Of a stretch of 64,000 nt of DNA, positions 16,773 to 23,824 are shown in pieces. Below the pieces are notes generated by a model. That model had not been told where the DNA came from and did no database searches. It was given only the letters and a program-made list of their open reading frames with translations. The position numbers were made by a program, and so were the translations under genes. The stretch's first letter is position 1; each line of letters starts with the position of its first letter. The DNA lies in IMG/VR virus record IMGVR_UViG_3300022752_000027, positions 59,736 to 123,735 of that record. One strand, given 5' to 3'. Origin of the DNA: a virus.

Positions 16773-17033
16773 TTACCAAGAGGTTACGTTACTTACACAA
16801 AATCTGTCTCCAACATAATTGTTTGTCCAGACATCCTGATCAAAACAGAACTTCTTTTTGTTACCGGAACACTCATTACGAATTTCTAGCCAATAACAAT
16901 TAGTTGCTGAATCAATGCCATCATTAGCAATAACTCCGCAGTTACATTGTTCAGTTGATTCAGGCTCCTCCTTTTTACATGAAGACAAAAAGATAAACAG
17001 CACAGATAGTACTGTAAATAAAACTTTTTTCAT
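16773..17033 (-). CDS. Small lipoprotein, 86 aa
   Basis: Signal peptide (MKKVLFTVLSVLFIFLSS) with a lipobox cysteine at residue 19 (LSSCKKEE). The Lys/Glu residues right after the Cys resemble the Bacteroidota signal for surface export of lipoproteins. The mature part has several Cys (CNCGVIA, NCYW, ECSG, FCFD, FCVS), so disulfide bonds are likely. A phage lipoprotein could block superinfection at the host surface; this role is inference. Confidence 0.7.
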   Translation of the reverse strand: MKKVLFTVLSVLFIFLSSCKKEEPESTEQCNCGVIANDGIDSATNCYWLEIRNECSGNKKKFCFDQDVWTNNYVGDRFCVSNVTSW

Positions 17034-17039
17034 AATTGA

Positions 17040-17129
17040 TTAAAATTTATAAGATGAAACTTCTTCTACCTTTAGAACCTTAGTAGTATATCTACCAGAG
17101 ACAGCTTGTTTAATTCGAGTTCCAACCAT
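17040..17129 (-). CDS. Micro-ORF, 29 aa
   Basis: Reads MVGTRIKQAVSGRYTTKVLK followed by VEEVSSYKF and a stop, 6 bases before the lipoprotein start. It is basic with a plausible coding composition. It overlaps the ORF at 17072-17152 in another frame, and at most one may be functional. Confidence 0.35.
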   Translation of the reverse strand: MVGTRIKQAVSGRYTTKVLKVEEVSSYKF

Positions 17130-17152
17130 TCTACTGCTGTTTGCTTTTTCAT
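17072..17152 (-). CDS. Micro-ORF, 26 aa, truncated phage peptide
   Basis: Begins MKKQTAVEWLELELNKL, the typical opening of a small protein common in Bacteroidota phages that is normally about two to three times longer. It stops after 26 residues, so it may be a truncated copy. It overlaps the 29 aa ORF in another frame and follows the palindromic element at 17166-17221. Confidence 0.4.
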   Translation of the reverse strand: MKKQTAVEWLELELNKLSLVDILLRF

Positions 17153-17165
17153 AATAAGTTATTTA

Positions 17166-17221
17166 ATACCCTAAAGGGTATAATTTTGTTACTTATATAA
17201 AAATTATACCTGATCAGGTAT
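17166..17221. promoter_or_regulatory. Paired 16 bp palindromes, copy A
   Basis: ATACCC-TAAA-GGGTAT at 17166-17181 and ATACCTGATCAGGTAT at 17206-17221, starting exactly 40 bases apart. The same pair with the same spacing and a similar AT-rich spacer occurs at 25153-25208. Position upstream of the lipoprotein gene cluster fits an operator for a dimeric regulator. A structured RNA element is the alternative. Confidence 0.65.
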
Positions 17222-17222
17222 A

Positions 17223-17288
17223 TTATTCAAAATTTGCATAACCTAGATCCTCCCATACAGGAGGTTTGGTTTCATTAGGATCATTCAT
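17223..17288 (-). CDS. Micro-ORF, 21 aa
   Basis: Reads MNDPNETKPPVWEDLGYANF and one more residue, then stops. It overlaps the end of the upstream gene (TGA inside GATGAATGA), suggesting coupled translation. It ends just before the palindrome pair. Coding is plausible but unproven at this size. Confidence 0.35.
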   Translation of the reverse strand: MNDPNETKPPVWEDLGYANFE

Positions 17289-17547
17289 CCTTGTTTGATT
17301 TTCCGATACCATTCTTTTTACCCCAATTAATTATTGTTTGCTCTATTAAAAATAATACATCTGGAGCAATTACGTCGTCACAATCTTCTACACAACACAC
17401 ATCTCGAACGTAATATGGCTGAAAATCAGGTGGAACAGGTCCATCTACAATTGTTTTCTCTACTGTAAATATATATTTACGATCTAATTCTATAGTACCT
17501 TCATATACCTCGGTTACACTAACCGGGCTGCTGCCTATCTTGATCAT
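17281..17547 (-). CDS. Hypothetical protein, 88 aa
   Basis: Unrecognised. Beta-type N-terminal half (VSVTEVYEGTIELDRKYIFTV) and a short Cys-containing stretch RDVCCVEDCDD near residues 48-58. A helix with a basic C-terminus follows. It could bind a metal. It overlaps the 38 aa ORF at 17519. Confidence 0.5.
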   Translation of the reverse strand: MIKIGSSPVSVTEVYEGTIELDRKYIFTVEKTIVDGPVPPDFQPYYVRDVCCVEDCDDVIAPDVLFLIEQTIINWGKKNGIGKSNKDE

Positions 17548-17635
17548 TAAAAGATTGTATTAGTTTTTCTTGAATTGACTTACTTACTGGAACATCATCC
17601 CAGTAGATAAAAATTAAATCACTTGAGTCGGTCAT
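17519..17635 (-). CDS. Small ORF, 38 aa, overlapping both neighbours
   Basis: Reads MTDSSDLIFIYWDDVPVSKS then a helix. It starts inside the last codons of the membrane protein gene and ends inside the first codons of the next gene, filling a 71-base gap. The acidic N-terminus and overlapping layout resemble real small genes of this operon. Confidence is low because of size. Confidence 0.35.
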   Translation of the reverse strand: MTDSSDLIFIYWDDVPVSKSIQEKLIQSFNDQDRQQPG

Positions 17636-18032
17636 AATCTTGTGTATAGCCCCAAAGGACCATAATGCAAGATATGAAATAAATACATGTAAGTGCTAAC
17701 CACATGTCGAATTCTATATATCCGTATCGGCTGTAGTCGGCAATAGAGTTGATGATAGTAACAATCCAACAACCTGCTGCGATTACGTAATATATAGGAC
17801 CATTGAGAAAGTCGTACTTAATGTATTGGAGTATCTTGATTCTGTTATCCATAAAGTTATTGAACTTATAGGATAATGCCCATCCAATGATTAATGCTAT
17901 TCCTATAGCGAATCCAAAATACATAACGTACTTGGAGATCATGCCACCTATCAATGCAAATAATGCAGTAAGGGTTAGGTACATGGTACCATTGCTTATT
18001 GTAGGATGATCATTTACAGGCCTCATTCCCAA
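17619..18032 (-). CDS. Membrane protein with four predicted helices, 137 aa
   Basis: Hydrophobic segments at about residues 18-35, 40-56, 78-97 and 107-126 (e.g. YVIAAGCWIVTIINSIADY). The N-terminus (MGMRPVNDHPTISNG) is cytoplasmic-like. No family recognised. It overlaps the GroES-like gene by 10 bases. It may alter the host envelope. Confidence 0.6.
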   Translation of the reverse strand: MGMRPVNDHPTISNGTMYLTLTALFALIGGMISKYVMYFGFAIGIALIIGWALSYKFNNFMDNRIKILQYIKYDFLNGPIYYVIAAGCWIVTIINSIADYSRYGYIEFDMWLALTCIYFISCIMVLWGYTQDYDRLK

Positions 18033-18304
18033 ATGATTGCAATGTTATTCTCGTAGGCAATGAAATAAACTGTGTCATCAATATCAATGATTTCACAGTT
18101 AGCTAGTGCGGTACCAATATATACCTGATCTCCTGCCTTTACAGATGTGCATTCATCACCAGTAGCTACTACGTTTAGTTTACTCCATGACTTCATGAAC
18201 TCTGCTTCTAGGTTTGCTTGTACATCTTCTGTAAGGATTACTTGACTCTCAGGTCTTACAGGCTTTTCAATAAGGATTCTCTTTCCTTTTAATTTAAACT
18301 TCAT
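18023..18304 (-). CDS. GroES-like co-chaperonin, putative
   Basis: The 93 aa protein follows the GroES layout. It opens with KGKRILIEKPV, then has a mobile-loop-like region (SQVILTEDVQ), the core VVATGDECTSVKAGDQVYIG and ends in a DIDDTVYFIAYENNIAIIW strand pair, as in Cpn10. Phage co-chaperonins (T4 gp31 type) adapt host GroEL for capsid protein folding. The size and order fit, but similarity is moderate. The leader AAACCAAC lies 4 bases before the start. Confidence 0.6.
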   Translation of the reverse strand: MKFKLKGKRILIEKPVRPESQVILTEDVQANLEAEFMKSWSKLNVVATGDECTSVKAGDQVYIGTALANCEIIDIDDTVYFIAYENNIAIIWE

Positions 18305-18506
18305 CTTCGTTGGTTTTTGGTTTATTTACTTTGTTCATACCATCTGGTATAAAATGATATCTGCAATAGAACCAGTCTCCGTATTTATCTATTTCAGATT
18401 TAGGGTAACCGTTTTCTATTAGCCATTCTTTTACGTTTACTACATCAGTAGGTATTGATTTTGGAAATCCATATTTCCAACCTGATGGTGGATCAATCAT
18501 TTTCAT
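18294..18506 (-). CDS. Hypothetical protein, 70 aa
   Basis: Contains MIDPPSGWKYGFPKSIP followed by VKEWLIENGYPKSEID and WFYCRYHF, a pattern seen in small phage proteins of unknown role. It overlaps neighbours on both sides by a few bases. Confidence 0.5.
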   Translation of the reverse strand: MKMIDPPSGWKYGFPKSIPTDVVNVKEWLIENGYPKSEIDKYGDWFYCRYHFIPDGMNKVNKPKTNEDEV

Positions 18507-18709
18507 GCGCCATCATCTGAATAGTAATCAGAAAATTCCTCGCCAAAACATTTGCTACAGATAATAGATGTGGTTAACAAATCAAAGTAGATGCTATCTA
18601 CCATGTTCTCATCATCTTCTAATGCAGCTAAGTCTTGTGCACATTTATAGATACTGTCTTTATCGCAGTATCTACATAGACCGGTGCATGTGTCTTCAGT
18701 ATCTAGCAT
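18503..18709 (-). CDS. Small Cys-rich acidic protein, 68 aa
   Basis: Cysteines in CTGLCRYCDKDSIYKC (about residues 8-23) and ICSKCFGEEF (about 51-60) suggest a two-part zinc knuckle. The rest is acidic. It overlaps the membrane gene upstream by 14 bases. Unknown role. Confidence 0.5.
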   Translation of the reverse strand: MLDTEDTCTGLCRYCDKDSIYKCAQDLAALEDDENMVDSIYFDLLTTSIICSKCFGEEFSDYYSDDGA

Positions 18710-19103
18710 TGTTCTTTTCTTTTAATTGTTTTCTATACCAAGTATACACTGTTTCAAATGGTACTCCCATTATTACGGGAAATAAAAAGAAAGCCACAAA
18801 TATACTTAGTATAATCTTAGGAGTAATAAGTAAACCTATTGCTAGAAACAAACAACGCTGCATAAAGAACTGATTCATGTGCCAACGATCAGTTAGGAAT
18901 ACAAGTAATGTTGAGCTAAATGGAAACTTTTCTGGAAATGCTGGCTTGATTATACCGAGGTACCACCAATGACATTTGTATTCTTTTGACAAATCATACT
19001 TACAATGCCAGTCAATTGTTTTCATTTCCTCGTCTGCAAGAGCATCCATCTTTCCTTTAAAGACTCCTGCTGCAATAATTAGTAATAGAATTAGTGTAGT
19101 CAT
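18696..19103 (-). CDS. Membrane protein, 135 aa
   Basis: Short N-terminal hydrophobic helix (TTLILLLIIAAGVF) and two further helices (about residues 83-120) with charged loops between. The C-terminal tail is basic. No family recognised. It is the first gene of a small group that follows ClpS across a 36-base gap. Confidence 0.55.
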   Translation of the reverse strand: MTTLILLLIIAAGVFKGKMDALADEEMKTIDWHCKYDLSKEYKCHWWYLGIIKPAFPEKFPFSSTLLVFLTDRWHMNQFFMQRCLFLAIGLLITPKIILSIFVAFFLFPVIMGVPFETVYTWYRKQLKEKNNARY

Positions 19104-19139
19104 GTTTTTAATTTATGTGACCAATATACACTAAATAAT

Positions 19140-19412
19140 CTATATTTGTATTTCAGTAGTTAAATCATTGGCAGTCAGTTGGGTATTGATACTAACCAAC
19201 TCATCTATGCTACCATGCTTTACTGCATATTTACCTTTAGTATGTACAAGATGTGCACACTGTTCTGCTTGAATCATGTTGTGCCTACAGAATGCCATGA
19301 GGCATAGTATTACGTGCTCAAAAGAATTATGATTGTCGTTGTATAATACAATCTTAGGCTGTGACTCTATGTCTTCTAGTAATTCTTCAACGTGTTCTAC
19401 CTGTGTATTCAT
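19140..19412 (-). CDS. clpS: Clp protease adaptor ClpS
   Basis: ClpS delivers N-degron substrates to ClpAP/ClpCP. The family features are clear: KIVLYNDNHNSFEHV (about residues 20-34) holds the Asn-Asp substrate pocket, followed by helix CRHNMIQAEQCAHLVHTKGK (about 43-62) with the conserved AEQ and LVHxxGK, and a strand ending TTEIQI. At 90 aa it is the usual length. It overlaps the SF2 helicase gene by 4 bases. A phage copy could redirect host Clp proteolysis toward or away from particular proteins. Confidence 0.85.
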   Translation of the reverse strand: MNTQVEHVEELLEDIESQPKIVLYNDNHNSFEHVILCLMAFCRHNMIQAEQCAHLVHTKGKYAVKHGSIDELVSINTQLTANDLTTEIQI

Positions 19413-20530
19413 GCTGTGAATTTTGAATTTTTAGATACCCACATAACTTTGGATGTGTCATAGTCTTCAAGTGCTGACTTGACCCATGTTTCATCAACAG
19501 TATTTCTATAGCATAGAATATGAATCTTCCCTGTTTCATCTGGATTCAAACGTAATAATCTACCCAATCTTTGAGATGACTTACGTTCGTTACCGTAGGA
19601 ATGCATGATGATTCCCTGCTTTAAATTTGGAATATTAACACCCTCATTTAATTGTAGGACACATGCAAGTTTAAAGATATCTCCGGATTTAAATTTATCA
19701 AGGTTAGATTCAGAACTCCTATTACCACTAAAATAAGAATAACTACATAGTCTACTAGCCTGGTCTTTAGTATTAGCAAACAGTATTACTTTATCATTGA
19801 TATAATTAAGTAACTCCTTGGCATATACCTCTTTACTAGGATAAGACATCAATGATTTCATCCTAAGGATACGCTTCATTTGTAATTCTTTCTGACCATT
19901 GGCACTGTCTATTGATCTACACCAGTACATGTAATCCTCATACTCAGAAGTATAATAACCACCTGTCTTAGTCTTCTTGAAATAGTTTTTTCTATTATCT
20001 AAATCAAGCATGTGTACGTAGATAATGTAATCATTTAGTATCCCGTCACTTACAGCATCATCCACCATGTAGGTAAACTTAATGGGACAATGCTTTGCCA
20101 CCATTTCACCTTTCTCAGATGATGCAATCTTTGGTGGTGTACCAGTAACACCTACAACTATTCCTTTGTACTTAGATAGCGTATCATCATGCTTGTGCAA
20201 TAGATTATGACACTCATCTAATATAATCAGATCATAGTTATTTACTGGTCTTTTGGGTAATGACAGATACGTACTGTAATGTAATTCTGCCTTAAAGTTT
20301 TCATAGCCATGTTTAATAATCTCTTCCTTCCATGATTTATGAATAGATACTTTAGGTGCAACGACTAATACTTTAATTGGTATCAGTTTAGTATTGGACA
20401 AGTATTCGATATAATCTAAACATATTTTAGTTTTACCTACACCCATACTGATACCTAAACCAATCCTTGAATTTGCAGGTAAAGCCTTTAATAAATCTAG
20501 AGCTTCTGCTTGTATATCATTCCTTGTCAT
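19409..20530 (-). CDS. SF2 DNA helicase (SNF2/UvsW-like)
   Basis: Superfamily 2 helicase with motif I SMGVGKTKICLDY (about residues 29-41), motif II LDECHNL (about 104-110), motif III TGTPP, and motif VI SQRLGRLLRL near the end. At 373 aa it is a compact two-domain translocase similar to phage UvsW-type enzymes, which remodel forks and recombination intermediates. It is preceded by unknown genes and shares 4 bases with clpS and 14 with the upstream gene. Confidence 0.85.
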   Translation of the reverse strand: MTRNDIQAEALDLLKALPANSRIGLGISMGVGKTKICLDYIEYLSNTKLIPIKVLVVAPKVSIHKSWKEEIIKHGYENFKAELHYSTYLSLPKRPVNNYDLIILDECHNLLHKHDDTLSKYKGIVVGVTGTPPKIASSEKGEMVAKHCPIKFTYMVDDAVSDGILNDYIIYVHMLDLDNRKNYFKKTKTGGYYTSEYEDYMYWCRSIDSANGQKELQMKRILRMKSLMSYPSKEVYAKELLNYINDKVILFANTKDQASRLCSYSYFSGNRSSESNLDKFKSGDIFKLACVLQLNEGVNIPNLKQGIIMHSYGNERKSSQRLGRLLRLNPDETGKIHILCYRNTVDETWVKSALEDYDTSKVMWVSKNSKFTA

Positions 20531-20873
20531 TTGGTTTTATTCTATAATAAATTTTATTAGGATAACCTTCTGGAAAATACAATTGTAATATATCACAGAT
20601 ATATACTTCACCATAATACGAATCATACCTACCTTCTTCCATCTCCTCATTGTGTATCTTCTCAAGTATCTTAGCAGTATCTAAATAATACTTACTTACT
20701 TCAAATGATATGGACTCCGTAGATATTCCTACCTCTTCCTCAATTATTTCTGTAAGTGAGGCAGAAACTTTTAATTCTTCAGAGTCCCCTCTCCAAGTAG
20801 GTTCATAAAGGTACCAACATTTGGTACCTGTAGCATTGTCTTCGTATTTCTTAAATCTGATAATCATACCCAA
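20517..20873 (-). CDS. Hypothetical protein, 118 aa
   Basis: Not recognised. N-terminal strands (RFKKYEDNATGTKCWYLYEP) and acidic helices (LTEIIEEEVG). The end (YFPEGYPNKIYYRIKPNDKE) is basic. It overlaps both neighbours by 10-14 bases, which suggests coupled translation in the helicase operon. Confidence 0.5.
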   Translation of the reverse strand: MGMIIRFKKYEDNATGTKCWYLYEPTWRGDSEELKVSASLTEIIEEEVGISTESISFEVSKYYLDTAKILEKIHNEEMEEGRYDSYYGEVYICDILQLYFPEGYPNKIYYRIKPNDKE

Positions 20874-21166
20874 GCGTTTTTACATTGCTTAGAAGTTAAG
20901 CTAATAGATTTTACAAGTTGACTATATCTTCCCTGATTAATGCCGTCACCATAGCTCCTAAAGATATGTAGGTCTGCTTTGTTAGGAGTAATTCTAAATC
21001 GTTTATTACGTACCTGATTGATTACAGACTTAACTGTATCTGGAGATAGAAACTCAGGTTCAATAAAGGTTGTAGCATAATCTGGTTCACTTTCATTTGG
21101 AAAGTAAACATCCGCCGTTACTACATACCCATCAAAGTTGTCAATGAATTGTTTTATCTTTCCCAT
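20864..21166 (-). CDS. Hypothetical protein, 100 aa
   Basis: Unrecognised alpha/beta protein with a basic region (VRNKRFRITPNK). It overlaps the downstream gene by 10 bases and lies 1 base from the HNH gene. Confidence 0.5.
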   Translation of the reverse strand: MGKIKQFIDNFDGYVVTADVYFPNESEPDYATTFIEPEFLSPDTVKSVINQVRNKRFRITPNKADLHIFRSYGDGINQGRYSQLVKSISLTSKQCKNAWV

Positions 21167-21167
21167 A

Positions 21168-21569
21168 CTAATGATATAGTTTTAATGCTTTTGCTTTTTG
21201 TGGATTATCATGTATCCATGTATGACACATTCTACATATAGACATGAACTCAGAATCATCAAGATATAATTCTCCGACTCTTCCTTGCTTGTGATGTATA
21301 TCTGTGGCATTGAGACTGCAACCTGGCAGTCTTGCTTCACACATAGGATGTGTAGATAAATAAACTTTTCTTAGAGCAGTATATGCAGCATCCAACTTTT
21401 CTTTCTTGGAAGATTTGGGGGACAAAGGTTTCTGCTTTGTTGGTTTAATTTTGTCCTTACTAGAATGGCAACTCCAGCAGTCCTTACAGAACCTCTGTCT
21501 CCCCTCTTTCTTCCATATAGGTTTTTGAATGCCGCAACCGCTGCAAATTTTAGGCTTTGCAACTAACAT
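21168..21569 (-). CDS. HNH endonuclease with N-terminal zinc ribbon
   Basis: Residues about 8-32 form a zinc ribbon (CSGCGIQK ... RFCKDC). The C-terminal part is an HNH domain: MCEARLPGCSLNATDIHHKQG, with the His-His of the active site, then CRMCHTWIH with the final His. At 133 aa it resembles NinG/HNH-type phage nucleases. It may act in recombination, packaging or DNA mobility. It sits among small unknown genes. Confidence 0.75.
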   Translation of the reverse strand: MLVAKPKICSGCGIQKPIWKKEGRQRFCKDCWSCHSSKDKIKPTKQKPLSPKSSKKEKLDAAYTALRKVYLSTHPMCEARLPGCSLNATDIHHKQGRVGELYLDDSEFMSICRMCHTWIHDNPQKAKALKLYH

Positions 21570-21580
21570 TTGAATTGTTA

Positions 21581-21895
21581 TTAAAAACGGAAACGGTAAT
21601 TTACGACTTCCTCAACTTCATCATAAAGTTTAGGATCAACCTCACCAATAATTGTAGCTATTGGTTGTAGTTTTTCATGTAAGTTAAGAACGTATTTGTA
21701 ATGATCACTGTTTTTAATCTCAACAAGTTCTTCTTCAAACAGATTGTTTTTGATTATGATACTACCCATATCAAACATGTCAACTATAGATTCATATTTC
21801 TTATCGATAAGCACAGTCTCATACAAATCATAAACAGATTTGTTTGCAAAGTATACAAACAACAACTCTTTATTGCTTAACTCATTTAGATTCAT
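21581..21895 (-). CDS. Hypothetical helical protein, 104 aa
   Basis: Acidic helical protein (MNLNELSNKELLFVYFANKS). No motif. Its end is 11 bases from the HNH gene and its start overlaps the previous gene by 4 bases. Confidence 0.5.
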   Translation of the reverse strand: MNLNELSNKELLFVYFANKSVYDLYETVLIDKKYESIVDMFDMGSIIIKNNLFEEELVEIKNSDHYKYVLNLHEKLQPIATIIGEVDPKLYDEVEEVVNYRFRF

Positions 21896-22356
21896 CTTAG
21901 TTCGTAAAAGTTAGACGGCAATACTTTTTCCTGAATCAACTTCTCTATGATATTTTCTTTCTTAATACCTAGGTCTTTGAATTCAGTGGTGCTAATGTAC
22001 GCATCATCTACTATGCCGACAAACTTTTCAGAGTAATCTTTTGCAAACTTACTATGATGAAATAACTTACACAGAAAATTAGAAACGAAATCATGGATTA
22101 GCTCTTGCTTCCATATGTTTAGAATCTTTTGTGCACGGAGATTAACATTATTTATTCTCTTCTTCTTGGCGTAATGCATGGTATCTATCTCCTCTTTAGA
22201 GTAAACGGATAACCCAAACAGTGCACGTTTGTAAAGGAAGTTCTGATAGGCATTAAACCTATCCTGTTCATAGATTACTTGAGATGTAAATCTTTTAGGG
22301 AATTTCTGATATTCAGATAGTTTTCCAGTGTAAATAACTTTTTGGTAGAGTGGCAT
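21892..22356 (-). CDS. Hypothetical protein, 154 aa
   Basis: Basic, Tyr- and Lys-rich helical protein. Segments FHHSKFAKDYSEKFVG and FKDLGIKKENIIEKLI suggest nucleic-acid or protein binding. It starts after the terminator at 22379-22414, so it may begin a new transcript. Not recognised. Confidence 0.55.
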   Translation of the reverse strand: MPLYQKVIYTGKLSEYQKFPKRFTSQVIYEQDRFNAYQNFLYKRALFGLSVYSKEEIDTMHYAKKKRINNVNLRAQKILNIWKQELIHDFVSNFLCKLFHHSKFAKDYSEKFVGIVDDAYISTTEFKDLGIKKENIIEKLIQEKVLPSNFYELR

Positions 22357-22378
22357 AATAAATTGATTTTTAAGTTGA

Positions 22379-22414
22379 TAAAATAAAATAGGGGGCTGTT
22401 ACACCCCCTATTTA
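22379..22414 (-). terminator. Rho-independent terminator after gene 22438
   Basis: On the minus strand, AAATAGGGGG pairs with CCCCCTATTT around an 8-base loop, followed by TATTTTATC. It separates the gene at 22438 from the one at 21892. Confidence 0.75.
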
Positions 22415-22437
22415 ATATACTCGAGATACCTAAACCA

Positions 22438-22911
22438 TTACAGACTGAACGGATCGTTATCCGTTTCTGTAACTTCTTCTTCTTCTGCAAATTTAATATT
22501 TGCCTGACGTATTGCATCACCATTTGTATGGGAAATAGTTTCATCAGTATCAGTACCGCTTTGATTGTAGAAACATTTACGGTAGATAGGTTGCTCATTT
22601 ACCATACACACAATGCCAGTCTTACCAGCAACTTTAAAATCTAGTGATGGTTCTTTAGCATTAAATGGAGTCAATGATTCCTTGATAATGATTTTACCAG
22701 GAAGGATTTCTCCTGCCATAAATCCAAGGCTTTCTAATTCATCTACAGTACCATGCATCAATGCACTTAGTACTTTGCTACGTACCCAGCCTTTATCTGT
22801 AATGACTGTACGCTTTTGTTCTACACGGATATGACCGTAATTTGGATTTTCTTTAGATGGAATAACCACTTGACCAGCTTCATTAGCTGTCACATAAACT
22901 TTACTAAACAT
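22438..22911 (-). CDS. Putative ssDNA-binding-like protein with acidic DPF tail, 157 aa
   Basis: Beta-rich body (VYVTANEAGQVVIPS ... IRVEQKRTVITDKG) and a C-terminal tail EEEEVTETDNDPFSL. The acidic stretch ending in Asp-Pro-Phe resembles SSB tails and recurs in the proteins at 27087, 27800 and 28932. The gene has its own terminator. The role is inferred from the tail and overall fold. Confidence 0.5.
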   Translation of the reverse strand: MFSKVYVTANEAGQVVIPSKENPNYGHIRVEQKRTVITDKGWVRSKVLSALMHGTVDELESLGFMAGEILPGKIIIKESLTPFNAKEPSLDFKVAGKTGIVCMVNEQPIYRKCFYNQSGTDTDETISHTNGDAIRQANIKFAEEEEVTETDNDPFSL

Positions 22912-22937
22912 AATAATAAGAGATTTAAATTGTTAAA

Positions 22938-23222
22938 CTAATTTTCAAGGTCGTCAAAATTTATACTGTCGTCCTTGACATCTGGGAATTCATCAGGATA
23001 AAACTCTTTATAATAAAAGTCTACATCCCCTGATTCAGCTTCCTCATCTGAATCAGTTTCTTCCAGTTCATCCTTATTGTTTAGTACTGAGTTCTTAAAA
23101 GGATTAAGTATTACTTCACCCATATTAGTAGCGATGAGGTATTGGATATCTTCAGGAGTTAAGTTTAAAACATCTGAAATATCTAACCAAATCGTCTTAC
23201 CGTTAGGTAACTGATAATACAT
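22938..23222 (-). CDS. Hypothetical acidic protein, 94 aa
   Basis: N-terminal half with LDISDVLNLTPEDIQYLIATN and NPFKNSVL, then an acidic stretch (about residues 52-70) and a final acidic tail. Similar small acidic proteins are common in large Bacteroidota phages. Unknown function. Confidence 0.55.
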   Translation of the reverse strand: MYYQLPNGKTIWLDISDVLNLTPEDIQYLIATNMGEVILNPFKNSVLNNKDELEETDSDEEAESGDVDFYYKEFYPDEFPDVKDDSINFDDLEN

Positions 23223-23301
23223 ATATCAAAGTTACTCAGTCTAATAAATAATAGATTAACTTAAGATACTATATACAAAATAAACTGCATTACATAGCTA
23301 A

Positions 23302-23769
23302 TTAAATAATATTACCGGGTAATACTGTAGGCATAGAAAGCTTAATGGTATTATCCATCATAATAGTGTTATGATTAAATTCTAAATCTCTATTACTTTC
23401 TTGACCATGGTAATCTATGAAAGTTATGACGCCGGTATAACAGTTTATATCTGTTCTATTTATTTCTTTTATTACAGCATATATACCGTCACCTGAAATG
23501 TATCCTTGCTCTCTTGATTTTTCATCATCAATAGAATACCATAAAGTTTTTCTCATAATTCTAACCTTATCACCGGGTTTAAATATGATTTCTGGAAATG
23601 TATCAGTCAATGCCATGAAGAAGTTCTCTCCATTATTACCTTTCATAATGATTCTTGTTAGATAATCAATCATTAATTTCTTATTAGCAATCTGATCAGT
23701 CACTACACTTTCCAGTATTTTTTCTATTGTTTTGGTGGTAACATTAAACTGAAATTGGTCTTGAGCCAT
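23302..23769 (-). CDS. Hypothetical protein, 155 aa
   Basis: N-terminal helices, then strands (KPGDKVRIMRKTLWYS, GDGIYAVIKEINR) that look like an SH3-like fold. It starts the leftward block divergent from the phosphoesterase gene. An AAACCAAC leader lies 10 bases before the ATG (complement of 23780-23787). No family recognised. Confidence 0.55.
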   Translation of the reverse strand: MAQDQFQFNVTTKTIEKILESVVTDQIANKKLMIDYLTRIIMKGNNGENFFMALTDTFPEIIFKPGDKVRIMRKTLWYSIDDEKSREQGYISGDGIYAVIKEINRTDINCYTGVITFIDYHGQESNRDLEFNHNTIMMDNTIKLSMPTVLPGNII

Positions 23770-23824
23770 AAATAATTAGGTTGGTTTAAGAATTTATACG
23801 ATATTAGTATTATAAATATGTCAT

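Noticed and set aside
22275-22598. Minus-strand frame between genes 21892 and 22438
   Set aside because: It overlaps parts of two better-supported genes and crosses the terminator at 22379-22414.
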